64,000 bases of DNA from Arthrobacter pityocampae (GTDB taxonomy: Bacteria > Actinomycetota > Actinomycetes > Actinomycetales > Micrococcaceae). Position numbers and translations under genes: made by a program. Location of the stretch: assembly GCF_002927275.1 (NCBI RefSeq), contig NZ_PRKW01000002.1:1-64000 (forward strand), in the 5' to 3' direction. The notes below the pieces were generated by a model that worked only from the letters and a program-made list of their open reading frames with translations, did no database searches and was not told the origin of the DNA. Below are positions 16,914 through 24,606 of this stretch, piece by piece (positions within the stretch are counted from its first letter, which is position 1; each line of letters starts with the position of its first letter).

Positions 16914-17169
16914 CCTCGATGTCAGCGCCGTAGGGGGCACGGGGCAGGGGAGGTATCTCGTCGATGAGTTCATTGACGGCATGGGCGATGAGATCGCATT
17001 GGAGTTGGGGGATGGTGATTGCGCGGTGGAGGTAGGCATCGAATTCCAGCTCGCCGAGGGCCCCCGCAAGGCCGAAGTAACGGATCCACACGATCTTGGG
17101 TCTGAGTTCGGCGGTGCGGATCGCGATATTGATCCGCCGTCGCTGCTCCGTGATCCGCGGCGATTCCAT
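16909..17169 (-). CDS. Conserved-looking 86-residue hypothetical protein
   Basis: This small soluble protein has helical character (RITEQRRRINIAIRTAELRP, FGLAGALGELEFDAYLHRAI, LIAHAVNELIDEIPPLP). Its ATG (17167-17169) overlaps the stop of the upstream GAF-ANTAR gene by one base (TGATG), so it is the second gene of that operon and may modulate the sensor. I do not recognise a named family. Confidence 0.65.
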   Translation of the reverse strand: MESPRITEQRRRINIAIRTAELRPKIVWIRYFGLAGALGELEFDAYLHRAITIPQLQCDLIAHAVNELIDEIPPLPRAPYGADIEV

Positions 17170-17897
17170 CAGCTCGCCGCGGTGGCGTTGTCGTCAGGTG
17201 AACGCCCCTCGATGGTCGCGGCCGTGTCACTGATGCTGGTCTGTGCGGCGTGGGAAAGGCTCACCAGGCGCTCGAGGGCTGCCTCGCGGTCCAGGCCGTG
17301 GCGTTCCATGAGGATCCCGCGGGCGATACTGATCGTGTCCCGGCCGTCGAGGGATGCTTCGACGGCGGCGCTGATGCGCTGCGGGGTGTCAGCGGCCTGC
17401 ACATGGCCCAGCAGCGCCCCGGCAGAGGTCGCCAGATTGGTCAGCAGGCGCAGATCCAGGATGCCGAAGGAGCGGGGGGACCTCGAATACACTTTCATCG
17501 CGCCAAGGGTCTCGGCGCCCCGGGTCAGGGGAACACTGAGACAGGAACGCACCCCGGCGTCGGCGGCGATGCTTGCCCACCGCGTCCACCGTCGATCCGT
17601 CGTCGCATCGTCGACGACGATGGCCGTGGTCGTTGCCCACGCGCTCAGGCACGGGCCTTCTCCCAGGAGGTACTGCTGGTTGTCGGCCTTGAGGACCCTC
17701 GCATCCGTCGAGCCGACACTGATCCGCCGGCCATCACGGATCAGGGACACCCCGGCCCCATCAGCGTGGGCGATGACATCGCGGGCTATCTCGGCCAGCG
17801 CATCCACCGCGGCCTGGGCTGTGGCGTCGCTGAGGAGGAAACCATGGGTCCTGCCGAAAATGACGCCGAGCTCATCAATCCGAGGAGTACTGCTCAT
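17169..17897 (-). CDS. GAF-ANTAR putative antiterminator
   Basis: The 242-residue protein has an N-terminal GAF domain (VDALAEIARDVIAHADGAGV, QQYLLGEGPCLSAWATTTAI, WTRWASIAADAGVRSCLSVP, LGAMKVYSRSPRSFG) and a complete ANTAR domain (VEASLDGRDTISIARGILME, RHGLDREAALERLVSLSHAA). ANTAR domains bind two-hairpin RNA motifs and prevent termination, so the target is likely an RNA leader elsewhere. It heads an operon with the 86-residue protein. No strong ribosome-binding site is visible before the ATG. Confidence 0.88.
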   Translation of the reverse strand: MSSTPRIDELGVIFGRTHGFLLSDATAQAAVDALAEIARDVIAHADGAGVSLIRDGRRISVGSTDARVLKADNQQYLLGEGPCLSAWATTTAIVVDDATTDRRWTRWASIAADAGVRSCLSVPLTRGAETLGAMKVYSRSPRSFGILDLRLLTNLATSAGALLGHVQAADTPQRISAAVEASLDGRDTISIARGILMERHGLDREAALERLVSLSHAAQTSISDTAATIEGRSPDDNATAAS

Positions 17898-18234
17898 GAG
17901 AAATCAATCTGGTCCGACCGGGACATCAAGACTCCGGCGCGATGGCATTCTGCCCGCCACCGGCGGGCAACCAGGTCGCGGATCGATCCAGTACCCGAAG
18001 TGTAACCCCGTACCGCCCCGAAAAACCGGGCGGGAAAGCCACAACATCAGCGCGCGTCAGATCGCCGAACGCTCCATGCGACACCACACTTCGATTGGTC
18101 ATTCAGGACAAGGACGGCTTGCCGCAGGCACCCCGCATCGGTTGCCCGCCGCCCTACCGAGCCGGGTCGATGGTCTGATTGTGTGCCTCTGATCGTGCCC
18201 AGGGCCGGGCTCTTGGTTGTTGGGGTGGGGTTGT
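17898..18234 (-). other. Leader/intergenic region between GAF-ANTAR genes
   Basis: This is 337 bases with no gene. It contains GC-rich hairpins, for example GCCCGCC/GGCGGGC with a 3-nt loop near 17952-17968 and CCGCCC/GGGCGG around 18013-18034. These lie in the 5' leader of the 17169-17897 gene and could be regulatory RNA structures. I did not find a clear dual-hexaloop ANTAR motif by eye. Confidence 0.35.
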
Positions 18235-18924
18235 TCAGTCGAAGTGGGTGTGGGTTGGTTCGCGTGAGACGGAGCGGATGAGTTCTTCGGCCAGGACCCG
18301 GAGTTTGACGTGCCGGGTGTTGGAGGCCCGGGTCAGGATCTCGACGGCTTTGGCCTGGGTGCACTTGTTCTGGCCCATGATGACTCCGACCGCCATGTCG
18401 ATCGCTGTGCGGGATTCCATGGCTGCTGTGAGGTGGGAGGACCGGGCGGCGCTGGCTGCCACGCGCAGAGATACCCGTAATGCTTTCGCGCTGTGTGTGG
18501 CGAAGCCTTCGAGGGTGTTCACCAGTTCGGGTGTGAACGCGTGGACCGGTTTCGCGTAGAGGTTCAGGGCCGCGGACCCGGCGTCTTCCAGGGGCAGGGA
18601 AAGGCTGAGGATCGACTGGTAGTCGTGCTGCCGGACGGAGGCGAGATACGCCGGCCAACGCTGGTCTGTGGCGGTGTCATGCACATAGACGGTTTCGCCG
18701 GTGTGGGCGGCTTCGAGGCAGGGACCGTGTTTGTGGGCGTATTGCACCTCGTCGAGCGTGAGTGCTTCCGGCCCGCTGCTGGCCACCGTCACCGGTGTCT
18801 TATGGCGCAGCAGGGTCACGCCACAGACGACGTCGATCGAGTCGGAGACGATATCGACGGACAAGGTGGTCAGGTCGGTGAGGAAATCAACGATCTTGGG
18901 GCTGTCCAGGACGAGGTCCTGCAA
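18235..18924 (-). CDS. GAF-ANTAR putative antiterminator, possibly 5'-truncated
   Basis: The protein of about 229 residues has a GAF domain (MQDLVLDSPKIVDFLTDL, TLDEVQYAHKHGPCLEAA, VYVHDTATDQRWPAYL) and a full ANTAR domain (MESRTAIDMAVGVIMGQNKC, TQAKAVEILTRASNTRHV). The only start in range is TTG at 18924. Coding character extends about 15 codons further upstream (STRQANEQLEYL) before an in-frame TAG near 18975, next to the recombinase element. The original N-terminus may have been lost when that element arrived. Confidence 0.85.
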   Translation of the reverse strand: MQDLVLDSPKIVDFLTDLTTLSVDIVSDSIDVVCGVTLLRHKTPVTVASSGPEALTLDEVQYAHKHGPCLEAAHTGETVYVHDTATDQRWPAYLASVRQHDYQSILSLSLPLEDAGSAALNLYAKPVHAFTPELVNTLEGFATHSAKALRVSLRVAASAARSSHLTAAMESRTAIDMAVGVIMGQNKCTQAKAVEILTRASNTRHVKLRVLAEELIRSVSREPTHTHFD

Positions 18925-19092
18925 ATACTCGAGCTGCTCGTTGGCCTGCCGGGTGGAGTCCCTGCGTCGATGCTACGCCGGTGGATCCGCGACGATAGGG
19001 ACTTACAGCGCCGCCACCAGCTCACAGAAGAACCGCGGTGTCGCACCGCCATCGCCGGACCCTCACACACCGTTTTTCTTACAGTCCCTCGA

Positions 19093-20472
19093 TCAGCGGT
19101 AGGTGGGTTGGCTGCTGATCAGTCGTTGCCAGCCGGCGGTAGTGGTGAGGCTGACGCCGAGGATGCGGGCAGCGACTGCTGGGGGTATTTGAGTGATGAT
19201 GCCGGCGGTGGCTGACTGGTGGGCGGTGATGGGGGATACACCGTAGGTCCGCAGGGTTGCTCCTAGGCTGGAGGGAAGCTGATGCTCGCCGTGTTGGTAG
19301 CCGGGATATACCCAGGTGGTGTTGGGAATCGAGCCGCCGAAGCGTCGTTTCACTGGTACTCCAGCCAGGATCGCCGTGATCCATGGGGTGGTGGCTGCTG
19401 GTAACTCCAGTCGAACGGTTCCGAGGTGCACGCCCGCGGTTCCCTCTTTGATGCTGAGGTCCTCCAGACGAAGTGCGGCGATGCGGTGGACGCGGATCCC
19501 GTAGACGATGGTCAGGACGATTGCCAGGCGCGTCCTGGGGTTCAGGGTGTCATCGCTGAGGGCGCGTTGAAGGGCTTCCTCGTTGTTCGCTCCGAGGCTT
19601 CCCCCAAGGTTGAACCCGGTGGCACCGGCGAAGCTTGGCGGTATCAGGGGCCCGCTGGTGCCGGATTTGGCACTCCAGCGCAGGAAGCGGCGCACCCGGG
19701 ATGCTTCACTCGGTGCTTGAACCACCCACTGGTCGAGGAGCTCCTGGCTTGCGGTGGACAGGGCCTGGTCGGAGGCGTTCAGGTGATGGATGAGGTCGAG
19801 GATCAGGCGCAGTTCGCGCTTGTCATTGGCTGCGGTGATGTTCGTCAGGGGCCCTGGTCGGGTGCGTCGTTGCTGGCGCCAGCGGACGAACTGGCGCAGG
19901 GCGAGCTGATCGGATGAATAGGGCAGCAACGCGATCTGCGTGGTGGTCCAGACCCGGAGCCTATGGGCGTATTCATCGCGTGCGGGGAGGACCGCGTGTT
20001 CAACGAGCAGGGAGCGTACCTGCGACACCGCGCGTGGTGTTCCCAACGCGTCGAGGTCCTCATGGGTGAGGGTGCCCGGTGATGCCAGCGCGGCCTCCAG
20101 AACGGTCCAGGCGGCTTTGCTCTTGATGAGCCGAAGGATGTACTGCGGGTCCGCTTTCAGTAGATGGCGGCGAAGGTTCGCCAATGCAGCTTGCTGCTGC
20201 GAGGACGCCGGTGCCGGGCCGTGTTTGATGGTGGGTGGGAAGAGTGCGTTGATGGCGTCGGTTGCCCGGCACCGTTTACACAGCCCGTCGATGTTCAGGT
20301 GATCGGCCGTGGCGCACCGTTGGCACCGGCGTCGTGTCACGGGCGAGTTCCGCCAGCAGTAGTGGCAATACCGCTCACTGGAGATGATTCCGGCTGTTCT
20401 GCCGGGATGTCCGCAGGTCGTCGTGGACTGCCCGTTCCTACCCGCTCGAGGGCTCGTAGAGCTACTGGTCAC
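19093..20472 (-). CDS. Zinc-finger, recombinase-like protein of the mobile element
   Basis: This protein of about 459 residues starts with a Cys-rich zinc-ribbon region (GIISSERYCHYCWRNSP, CQRCATADHL, GLCKRCRATDA). It continues as an alpha-helical protein with a tyrosine-recombinase-like central part (YSSDQLALRQFVRWRQQRRT, RLAIVLTIVYGIRVHRIAAL, LRLEDLSIKEG). The catalytic R-H-R-H/W-Y set is not complete by eye. It is the third gene of a recombinase-XRE-zinc-finger set. GTG 20472 overlaps the end of the XRE gene by 11 nt; a GTG at 20508 is the alternative. Confidence 0.75.
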   Translation of the reverse strand: MTSSSTSPRAGRNGQSTTTCGHPGRTAGIISSERYCHYCWRNSPVTRRRCQRCATADHLNIDGLCKRCRATDAINALFPPTIKHGPAPASSQQQAALANLRRHLLKADPQYILRLIKSKAAWTVLEAALASPGTLTHEDLDALGTPRAVSQVRSLLVEHAVLPARDEYAHRLRVWTTTQIALLPYSSDQLALRQFVRWRQQRRTRPGPLTNITAANDKRELRLILDLIHHLNASDQALSTASQELLDQWVVQAPSEASRVRRFLRWSAKSGTSGPLIPPSFAGATGFNLGGSLGANNEEALQRALSDDTLNPRTRLAIVLTIVYGIRVHRIAALRLEDLSIKEGTAGVHLGTVRLELPAATTPWITAILAGVPVKRRFGGSIPNTTWVYPGYQHGEHQLPSSLGATLRTYGVSPITAHQSATAGIITQIPPAVAARILGVSLTTTAGWQRLISSQPTYR

Positions 20473-20809
20473 TGATCTGGGCGCGATGCGGGCGCAGGCC
20501 GCGAGCACGGATGACGGCGGAGGCAGACTCGGCCCGTTCTGATTCGTCGGTCCCGGTGCGCTGATCCGATCGTCCGAGGGGGACCTTGCTGATCAGGTCG
20601 TCCGCAGTGCACCCGAGGATGTCCATCAGGGCCACCAAGACATGCAGGTTCAACCGTTCCGGGCGTTCGGCGACCAGCCGGTACACCTGACTGGCGGAGA
20701 GGTGAATGCCTCGTTCTTCCAACAGGGGCAGGAGTTTGGTGGTGCTGAACAAGCCGGCCGCTGCCATCTGCTCGCGCAGCCTCCACTCGTACCCGATGAT
20801 GTCTTTCAT
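20462..20809 (-). CDS. XRE-type HTH protein of the mobile element
   Basis: The 115-residue protein has an N-terminal Cro/C1-like HTH (EWRLREQMAAAGLFSTTKLL, LLEERGIHLSASQVYRLVAE, LVALMDILGCTADDLI) and a polar tail of about 40 residues. GAGGA precedes the ATG. Its last 11 bases overlap the zinc-finger gene. Proteins of this type usually regulate the recombinase genes of the element; a role as a recombination accessory factor is also possible. Confidence 0.85.
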   Translation of the reverse strand: MKDIIGYEWRLREQMAAAGLFSTTKLLPLLEERGIHLSASQVYRLVAERPERLNLHVLVALMDILGCTADDLISKVPLGRSDQRTGTDESERAESASAVIRARGLRPHRAQISDQ

Positions 20810-20894
20810 TTCGTCCTCATTCCTGGCTGATCTGCCCGTGCTCGCACAGGTGTTGGCGGGTGCTGGTCTGGGCTGGTGGTGACTGGTTACTGGG

Positions 20895-22001
20895 TCATGT
20901 CAGGTCCACCAGGGGCGGGATCTTCGCCAGCGCCTCGCGCAGGATGCGGTTGGCGAAGTCCTCGGAGACGTGCGTGTAGATCCCGGTCGTGGCCTGATAG
21001 GCGTGCCCAAGTTGGCGTTGCACGAAGAACGGGTCGTGGCCGTCCTCGATCAGATGCGTCGCATAGCTATGGCGCAGGCAGTGCGGTGACAGAGACGAAT
21101 CCAGTCCCAGCTCATCACGGTAGAGGGCGAACCTATCGCTGAGGGAACGCACCCCGAGCCGGCGGGACCGCTCCGAAAACCATAGGGCGTTAGTGGTGCC
21201 GGAGCGCATCAGGGGCAGGACGTTACCCATATAATCCTTCAGAACATCCACCGCCCACGGCATGACGGTGGCGACGGTCCTCGGTTTCGGCGGTGATCCC
21301 CTCGAAGCCTTTCCGTACCGGACCCGGAGGAAACCAAGGTCGCCGAACGAGGGGACTTTCGGGTTGCGGTACAGGTCCGTGACGTCGAGCATCACCGCCT
21401 CATTGGCGCGCAGTCCCCACGCGTAGACGACCTTCAGCAGGGTCGCATCCCGATACGCGGCCGCAGCACCCTTCCGCCCGGCGGACAATCGTGTTTGCAC
21501 TTCCTCGTCGGCGCGGTCGAATAGCTGCTGCAGCTCACTCCTAGTCAACGGCCGCCGACGCGGGTTGGCCTCGTGGTCCTGCAGGTGAGGCCGGGTGTTC
21601 CAGTCATGGCACACCTGAACCGGATGAGTACCAAACCGTTCCTCACACTGCGTCGCCCACCCGTAGTGAGGGGAAGTAATGAAGTCGCAGAACTGTCGAA
21701 TGACGACCTGGTACGTGCGAAGGGTTGAGGGCATCATGTGACGGACCGAGACCAGGTCCATCATCCACTCGTCGAAACCCGCAGCAGTCCACTCCCACGG
21801 ACCGACCCCAGCATGGTCCCGGAACTGACGCAGCACATGCACCCGGTTCTCGACGGTAGCCTTCTGCAATCGCCGGCCACCGAGCTGCTGGGCGCACCAC
21901 CCCTCGATCATCGCCTCGAAGACCGAACTCTCCTGATCAAAGAACGCGACACCTTCCACAAGATGGATCGACGCCATGCCGGCCGGAGTCCATCGATCCA
22001 C
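20895..22001 (-). CDS. Tyrosine recombinase/integrase
   Basis: This 368-residue site-specific recombinase has a SAM-like core-binding N-terminus (VENRVHVLRQFRDHAG, STLRTYQVVIRQFCDFI) and a catalytic domain with the conserved residues visible: ATLLKVVYAWGLRANEAVML (Arg I), LSPHCLRHSYATHLIEDGHD (H-x-x-R), QRQLGHAYQATTGIYTHVSE (His and nucleophile Tyr). GTG at 22001 has GGGAGCA upstream. It is the only complete catalytic recombinase of this three-gene element. Confidence 0.93.
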   Translation of the reverse strand: MDRWTPAGMASIHLVEGVAFFDQESSVFEAMIEGWCAQQLGGRRLQKATVENRVHVLRQFRDHAGVGPWEWTAAGFDEWMMDLVSVRHMMPSTLRTYQVVIRQFCDFITSPHYGWATQCEERFGTHPVQVCHDWNTRPHLQDHEANPRRRPLTRSELQQLFDRADEEVQTRLSAGRKGAAAAYRDATLLKVVYAWGLRANEAVMLDVTDLYRNPKVPSFGDLGFLRVRYGKASRGSPPKPRTVATVMPWAVDVLKDYMGNVLPLMRSGTTNALWFSERSRRLGVRSLSDRFALYRDELGLDSSLSPHCLRHSYATHLIEDGHDPFFVQRQLGHAYQATTGIYTHVSEDFANRILREALAKIPPLVDLT

Positions 22002-22012
22002 ACTGCTCCCTT

Positions 22013-22041
22013 CGTCTAACGCTCGTATCCTGCATTAGACG
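22013..22041. repeat. Inverted repeat upstream of the tyrosine recombinase
   Basis: CGTCTAA (22013-22019) and TTAGACG (22035-22041) form a perfect 7-bp inverted repeat with a 15-bp spacer in the promoter region. It could be the operator of the element's XRE protein or a recombinase core site. Confidence 0.5.
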
Positions 22042-22811
22042 CGAAACAAGGAGGAGTAGTCAACCCTCCCACTAGCTTCAGGCAGGTACGGATTCGAACT
22101 CACCGCTCAGAAACGGCGCAGAATTCGCATCTGCCGCAATTGCTCGTACTTGGCGGCATGGCGTTTGTTCTGGCCCACTCTGCGGACAGTACGAGGGGCC
22201 GCCGACAATCAGGCCCTGTTTCTTCTTCCGGGCTCTTGTCCCAGCCCGCACCTGTGGAGGCTGTGCACGGCCACCGCTCGCTCGAGGTGAGCTATCGGTG
22301 TCGGTGACGCAGGTGGGTGTGTGCAGGCGGGCTTATGGTTCCTGCTGTCCCCCTGTGTGCGGGCCAAGCCGCGAAGCGAGGGGGAGCTTGGGCCGTGCCC
22401 AGGTGGGCAGGAGGCGCGCCAGGACCATAGACCCGACCCGGCTAACCAGGACGGCTCATCTATGCATTCGGTCCGACGTTGAACATCGTCGCCGCCAAGT
22501 GCAACGTCCCCGCCCTCTACAGATCTAGAGGTCGAAAGCGCGCAGCCCCAAGGACGCTACGCAGAAGGGAGGCAGCTATGGGCAGGGAACGGTACAAGAT
22601 GGCGGACTGCCAGAACGCGCGACACGCCATGCACGACACGCCATGAGGAACGCGACACGAACTTTTTCTGCCTGTGAGGAAGCACTCCACAGGGCTGTGA
22701 ACGACGGCTCCGGGAGGCCATAGATCGGCTCGGTTCCGGGCCTTCCGATTAGCCCGCCCTGTGGACATCGTGTGGACTACGAACCCCACGAATGACATGC
22801 TTGTAATACAT
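22042..22811. other. Long non-coding stretch beside the recombinase element
   Basis: This is 770 bases with no supported gene. The frames present (for example 22298-22528 plus and 22517-22798 minus) lack ribosome-binding sites and natural composition. GCCAAG and CTTGGGC segments around 22362-22398 and GCCC/GGGC near 22398-22410 could fold. I considered an oriT or plasmid relic but found no relaxase or replication gene. Confidence 0.35.
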
Positions 22812-22853
22812 CATCTAGGGGTTGGCATCACGCCCTGCCACTAGATGTAGTAT
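22812..22853 (+). promoter_or_regulatory. Candidate promoter with overlapping inverted repeat
   Basis: CATCTAG (22812-22818) and CTAGATG (22841-22847) form an inverted repeat, with GGCA/TGCC inside it. TTGGCA (22822-22827) and TGTAGT (22846-22851) are spaced 18 bp and could be -35 and -10 boxes. A strong hairpin follows about 40 bases downstream. Confidence 0.35.
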
Positions 22854-22890
22854 CAGAGCGTTGGAGGCCCAGTCGCCGACGGACACGAAA

Positions 22891-22924
22891 AAGCGCACGG
22901 AGTCGACACTCCGTGCGCTTCTTC
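22891..22924 (+). terminator. Strong hairpin, terminator of a possible short RNA
   Basis: The 13-bp perfect arms AAGCGCACGGAGT (22891-22903) and ACTCCGTGCGCTT (22908-22920) have a CGAC loop, and CTTC follows. With the candidate promoter at 22812-22853 this would give an RNA of about 60 nt. A second hairpin GGCGGTGA/TCACCGCC lies at 22949-22967. Confidence 0.55.
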
Positions 22925-23199
22925 AAGAAAAAATCGCGACACCTGCCCGGCGGTGAAAGTCACCGCCCGACGGTCCCGCAATCGTGTGGTTCGTTCTCAA
23001 TCTTTGGCGAGAGTTGGAACGTGCCTAAGCGTATGAGCGGCGTGTACGGGAGTCAAAGGCTCCCGCCACGATGACGGACCCGGCAGTCGCGGGAGGGGAA
23101 CGATGTCTTATGGCTACTCGCGTAGTCCGTATCCGCATCAAGCGGACCATCCGGATCCAGCCCGTCCGCCGCTGACCTCATCGGTCACGGAGGATCACC

Positions 23200-23238
23200 G
23201 CTGGCCCGAGCCTCGCGCTCAACGAGGCCCGGGCCAGC
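23200..23238 (+). promoter_or_regulatory. Hairpin in the leader of the small basic protein gene
   Basis: GCTGGCCCG and CCTCG (23200-23215) pair with CGAGG and CGGGCCAGC (23223-23238), leaving only a 2-nt internal mismatch and a 7-nt loop. It ends 26 bases before the GTG of the small protein and could act as an attenuator or mRNA stabiliser. Confidence 0.5.
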
Positions 23239-23264
23239 ACTCAATCTCATATCTAGGAGCCATC

Positions 23265-23402
23265 GTGGCAAATGCTAAGCAGACCAGTCGGGGAGTTGCA
23301 CGGAAGGCGAGCAGTCTCCTTCGTAGTTCACGGACAACCAAGGGCGTGAAGAGCGTCGCGGCCAGTGCTCTCGCACAGACCACGCGTTCGAAGAAGAAGT
23401 AA
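23265..23402 (+). CDS. 45-residue basic protein with KxxASxLL/SVAASALAQ pattern
   Basis: GTG at 23265 with AGGAG five bases upstream encodes MANAKQTSRGVARKASSLLR, then SSRTTKGVKSVAASALAQTT and a Lys-rich end. Small proteins with this K.AS..L......K..KS.A.SAL.Q pattern occur widely in bacterial genomic islands (from memory); their role is unknown. The same frame is open from an ATG at 23103 that also has GGGAGGGG upstream, giving a 99-residue version with a Pro/His-rich N-terminus. The shorter form is favoured by composition. Confidence 0.65.
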   Translation: MANAKQTSRGVARKASSLLRSSRTTKGVKSVAASALAQTTRSKKK

Positions 23403-23456
23403 CCCGGGACGTTTCAGGGTCGATGAGTCCTTCGACGACGAGCTGAAGCCGTGACC

Positions 23457-23494
23457 CAGATGGACCCGGCCAGAAAACTGGTCGGGTCCATCTG
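23457..23494 (+). terminator. Rho-independent-type hairpin
   Basis: The 17-bp arms CAGATGGACCCGGCCAG (23457-23473) and CTGGTCGGGTCCATCTG (23478-23494) have one G-T pair and an AAAA loop. It lies 55 bases after the small basic protein gene and directly abuts the tRNA-like sequence on the other strand. Confidence 0.75.
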
Positions 23495-23497
23495 TAG

Positions 23498-23586
23498 CGG
23501 ATAGTAGGGGATTCGAACCCCTGTGAGAAGTCTCCTCCTCAACCGAGTATCAGCCCGGTCGCAATAGGCCACTATGCGAACTATAG
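23498..23586 (-). tRNA. Degenerate class II (serine-type) tRNA-like gene
   Basis: Read on the minus strand, 89 bases fold as a class II tRNA. The acceptor CTATAGT/ACTATCC has 5 of 7 pairs (the first two mismatched). The D-arm is GCA-TAGTGGCCTAT-TGC, very close to actinobacterial tRNA-Ser. The anticodon stem is ACCGG/TCGGT, the long variable arm TGAGGA/TTCTCA, and the T-arm AGGGG-TTCGAAT-CCCCT is perfect. The anticodon loop GCTGATAC has eight bases instead of seven, with GAT after T33 in one register. It is probably a decayed or element-borne tRNA; decoding function is doubtful. Confidence 0.5.
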
Positions 23587-23698
23587 AAAGATCCTACAGG
23601 CGAACTCCGACAAGTTCTGCCCATTGTGTCAGGTGTTGCGTTTGAGTACACCCTGCGTAGCACGGGCCGCACGTAGGACAAGCCCTCAACGTGCTCCG

Positions 23699-24118
23699 TC
23701 AGGTGCTGGGTAGAGCGTCAACGACTTCGGTTGTAATGGCGGTCCATGAATTGACGGTGCTGGCCGGGATGTCGTTATAGCCCTTGAGGGCGGTGGTTTG
23801 TTCTCCGAGGAGGAGCCCGGTGGTGGTGTCGACGATGATGTCCTGACGGCTCGCGGTGTCTGGTGATTCCAGCCCTATCGCGGTCCCTATCCGGCCGTCG
23901 AGGGTGGCTTGCTGCTCGGTGACCTCGACTTCGTCGATGAGGACCATGGCCTCGTACAGGGTTGCGCGTAGTTCGCCTGGTACTGCTCCTGTGCGGAGGA
24001 AGTTGGCGATGGAGGAAAAGGCTCGCGCGTCCTGTGATTCCTCACCGCTTGGGTTGCGTTTCTTAATCAGGTTCAAGAGATTCTGCGGGTCGCGGGAGAC
24101 CGTGCTGATTGCTTCGTC
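23699..24118 (-). pseudogene. C-terminal fragment of a CU044_5270-like protein
   Basis: The frame gives SRDPQNLLNLIKKRNPSGEE, AFSSIANFLRTGAVPGELRA, TLYEAMVLIDEVEVTEQQAT, LDGRIGTAIG and DTTTGLLLGEQTTALKGYND to a C-terminus ending DALPST. This is the pattern of the C-terminal half of proteins annotated as CU044_5270 family, usually encoded beside ECF sigma factors (family name from memory). The only in-frame start is a TTG at 24076, but coding character continues to about 24118, where it meets a nuclease fragment on the other strand. The N-terminal half and any sigma partner are absent. Confidence 0.55.
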
Positions 24119-24121
24119 CCG

Positions 24122-24606
24122 CTGCCCCGTCGGCCGCGAAGTTCAACCAGGGTATGGAGCTCTGGTTGGGTCTGGAGTCCTACCTGCTCGAGAACGCCGC
24201 CGACAATGGGCGGCGGCTGATCGTGTTCACGGGGCCGATTTTCAGCGACGTCGATCCCGCGTATCGGGGTGTGGGGATCCCGCTGCGCTACTTCAAAGTC
24301 GCGGTGTTCCTGCAGGAAGGGGCATTGGCGGCGACCGGGTACGTCGTGGACCAGACACCGCAGCTCGCTGACCTGAACGACGTACCAAAGCCTGGCACTG
24401 TTGGGGATGACGCGCCACCGTTGGGCCCGTTCCGGACCTTCCAGGTGGGGATTCGCGACTTCGCCACGCTCACTGGGCTCGAGCTCGAGCAGCTGGTTGA
24501 GGTTGATCGGATGCCAATCGCCGCGGCCCTAGTCAGCGCGCGCGTGAACTCCGCTTGGCGGGAGCTCTCCAGCCCAGAATGCCTCAACTTCGACCTCAGA
24601 GGCTGA
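24122..24606 (+). pseudogene. C-terminal half of a DNA/RNA non-specific nuclease
   Basis: AAPSAAKFNQGMELWLGLES through ENAADNGRRLIVFTGPIFSD and SAWRELSSPECLNFDLRG aligns with the C-terminal half of the intact nuclease at 7332-8246 at roughly 70% identity by eye. The N-terminal half with the DRGH catalytic motif is missing. The start of similarity coincides with the start of the CU044_5270-like fragment on the other strand. It should be inactive. Confidence 0.8.

Larger units (their letters stand above)
19093..22041 (-). mobile_element. Three-gene tyrosine-recombinase element
   Basis: Three adjacent minus-strand genes make up this unit: a tyrosine recombinase (20895-22001), an XRE regulator (20462-20809) and a zinc-finger recombinase-like protein (19093-20472). 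The right boundary probably lies near the inverted repeat at 22013-22041. The left boundary is between 18960 and 19092, where a GAF-ANTAR gene appears truncated. Exact ends and target duplications could not be fixed by eye. Confidence 0.6.

Noticed and set aside
19093-20472. Second active tyrosine recombinase
   Set aside because: The C-terminal region lacks the H-x-x-R and GH...Y motifs that are evident in the 20895-22001 protein, so it is described only as recombinase-like with a zinc ribbon.
22081-22105. GGATTCGAACT near 22090, resembling a tRNA T-loop on the minus strand
   Set aside because: The flanking bases do not form a T-stem (GTGAG against CCGTA) and no acceptor, D-arm or anticodon arm could be drawn around it.
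22362-22420. oriT or plasmid origin relic (GCCAAG...CTTGGGC)
   Set aside because: The arms are imperfect and no relaxase, replication initiator or partition gene is present anywhere in the window.
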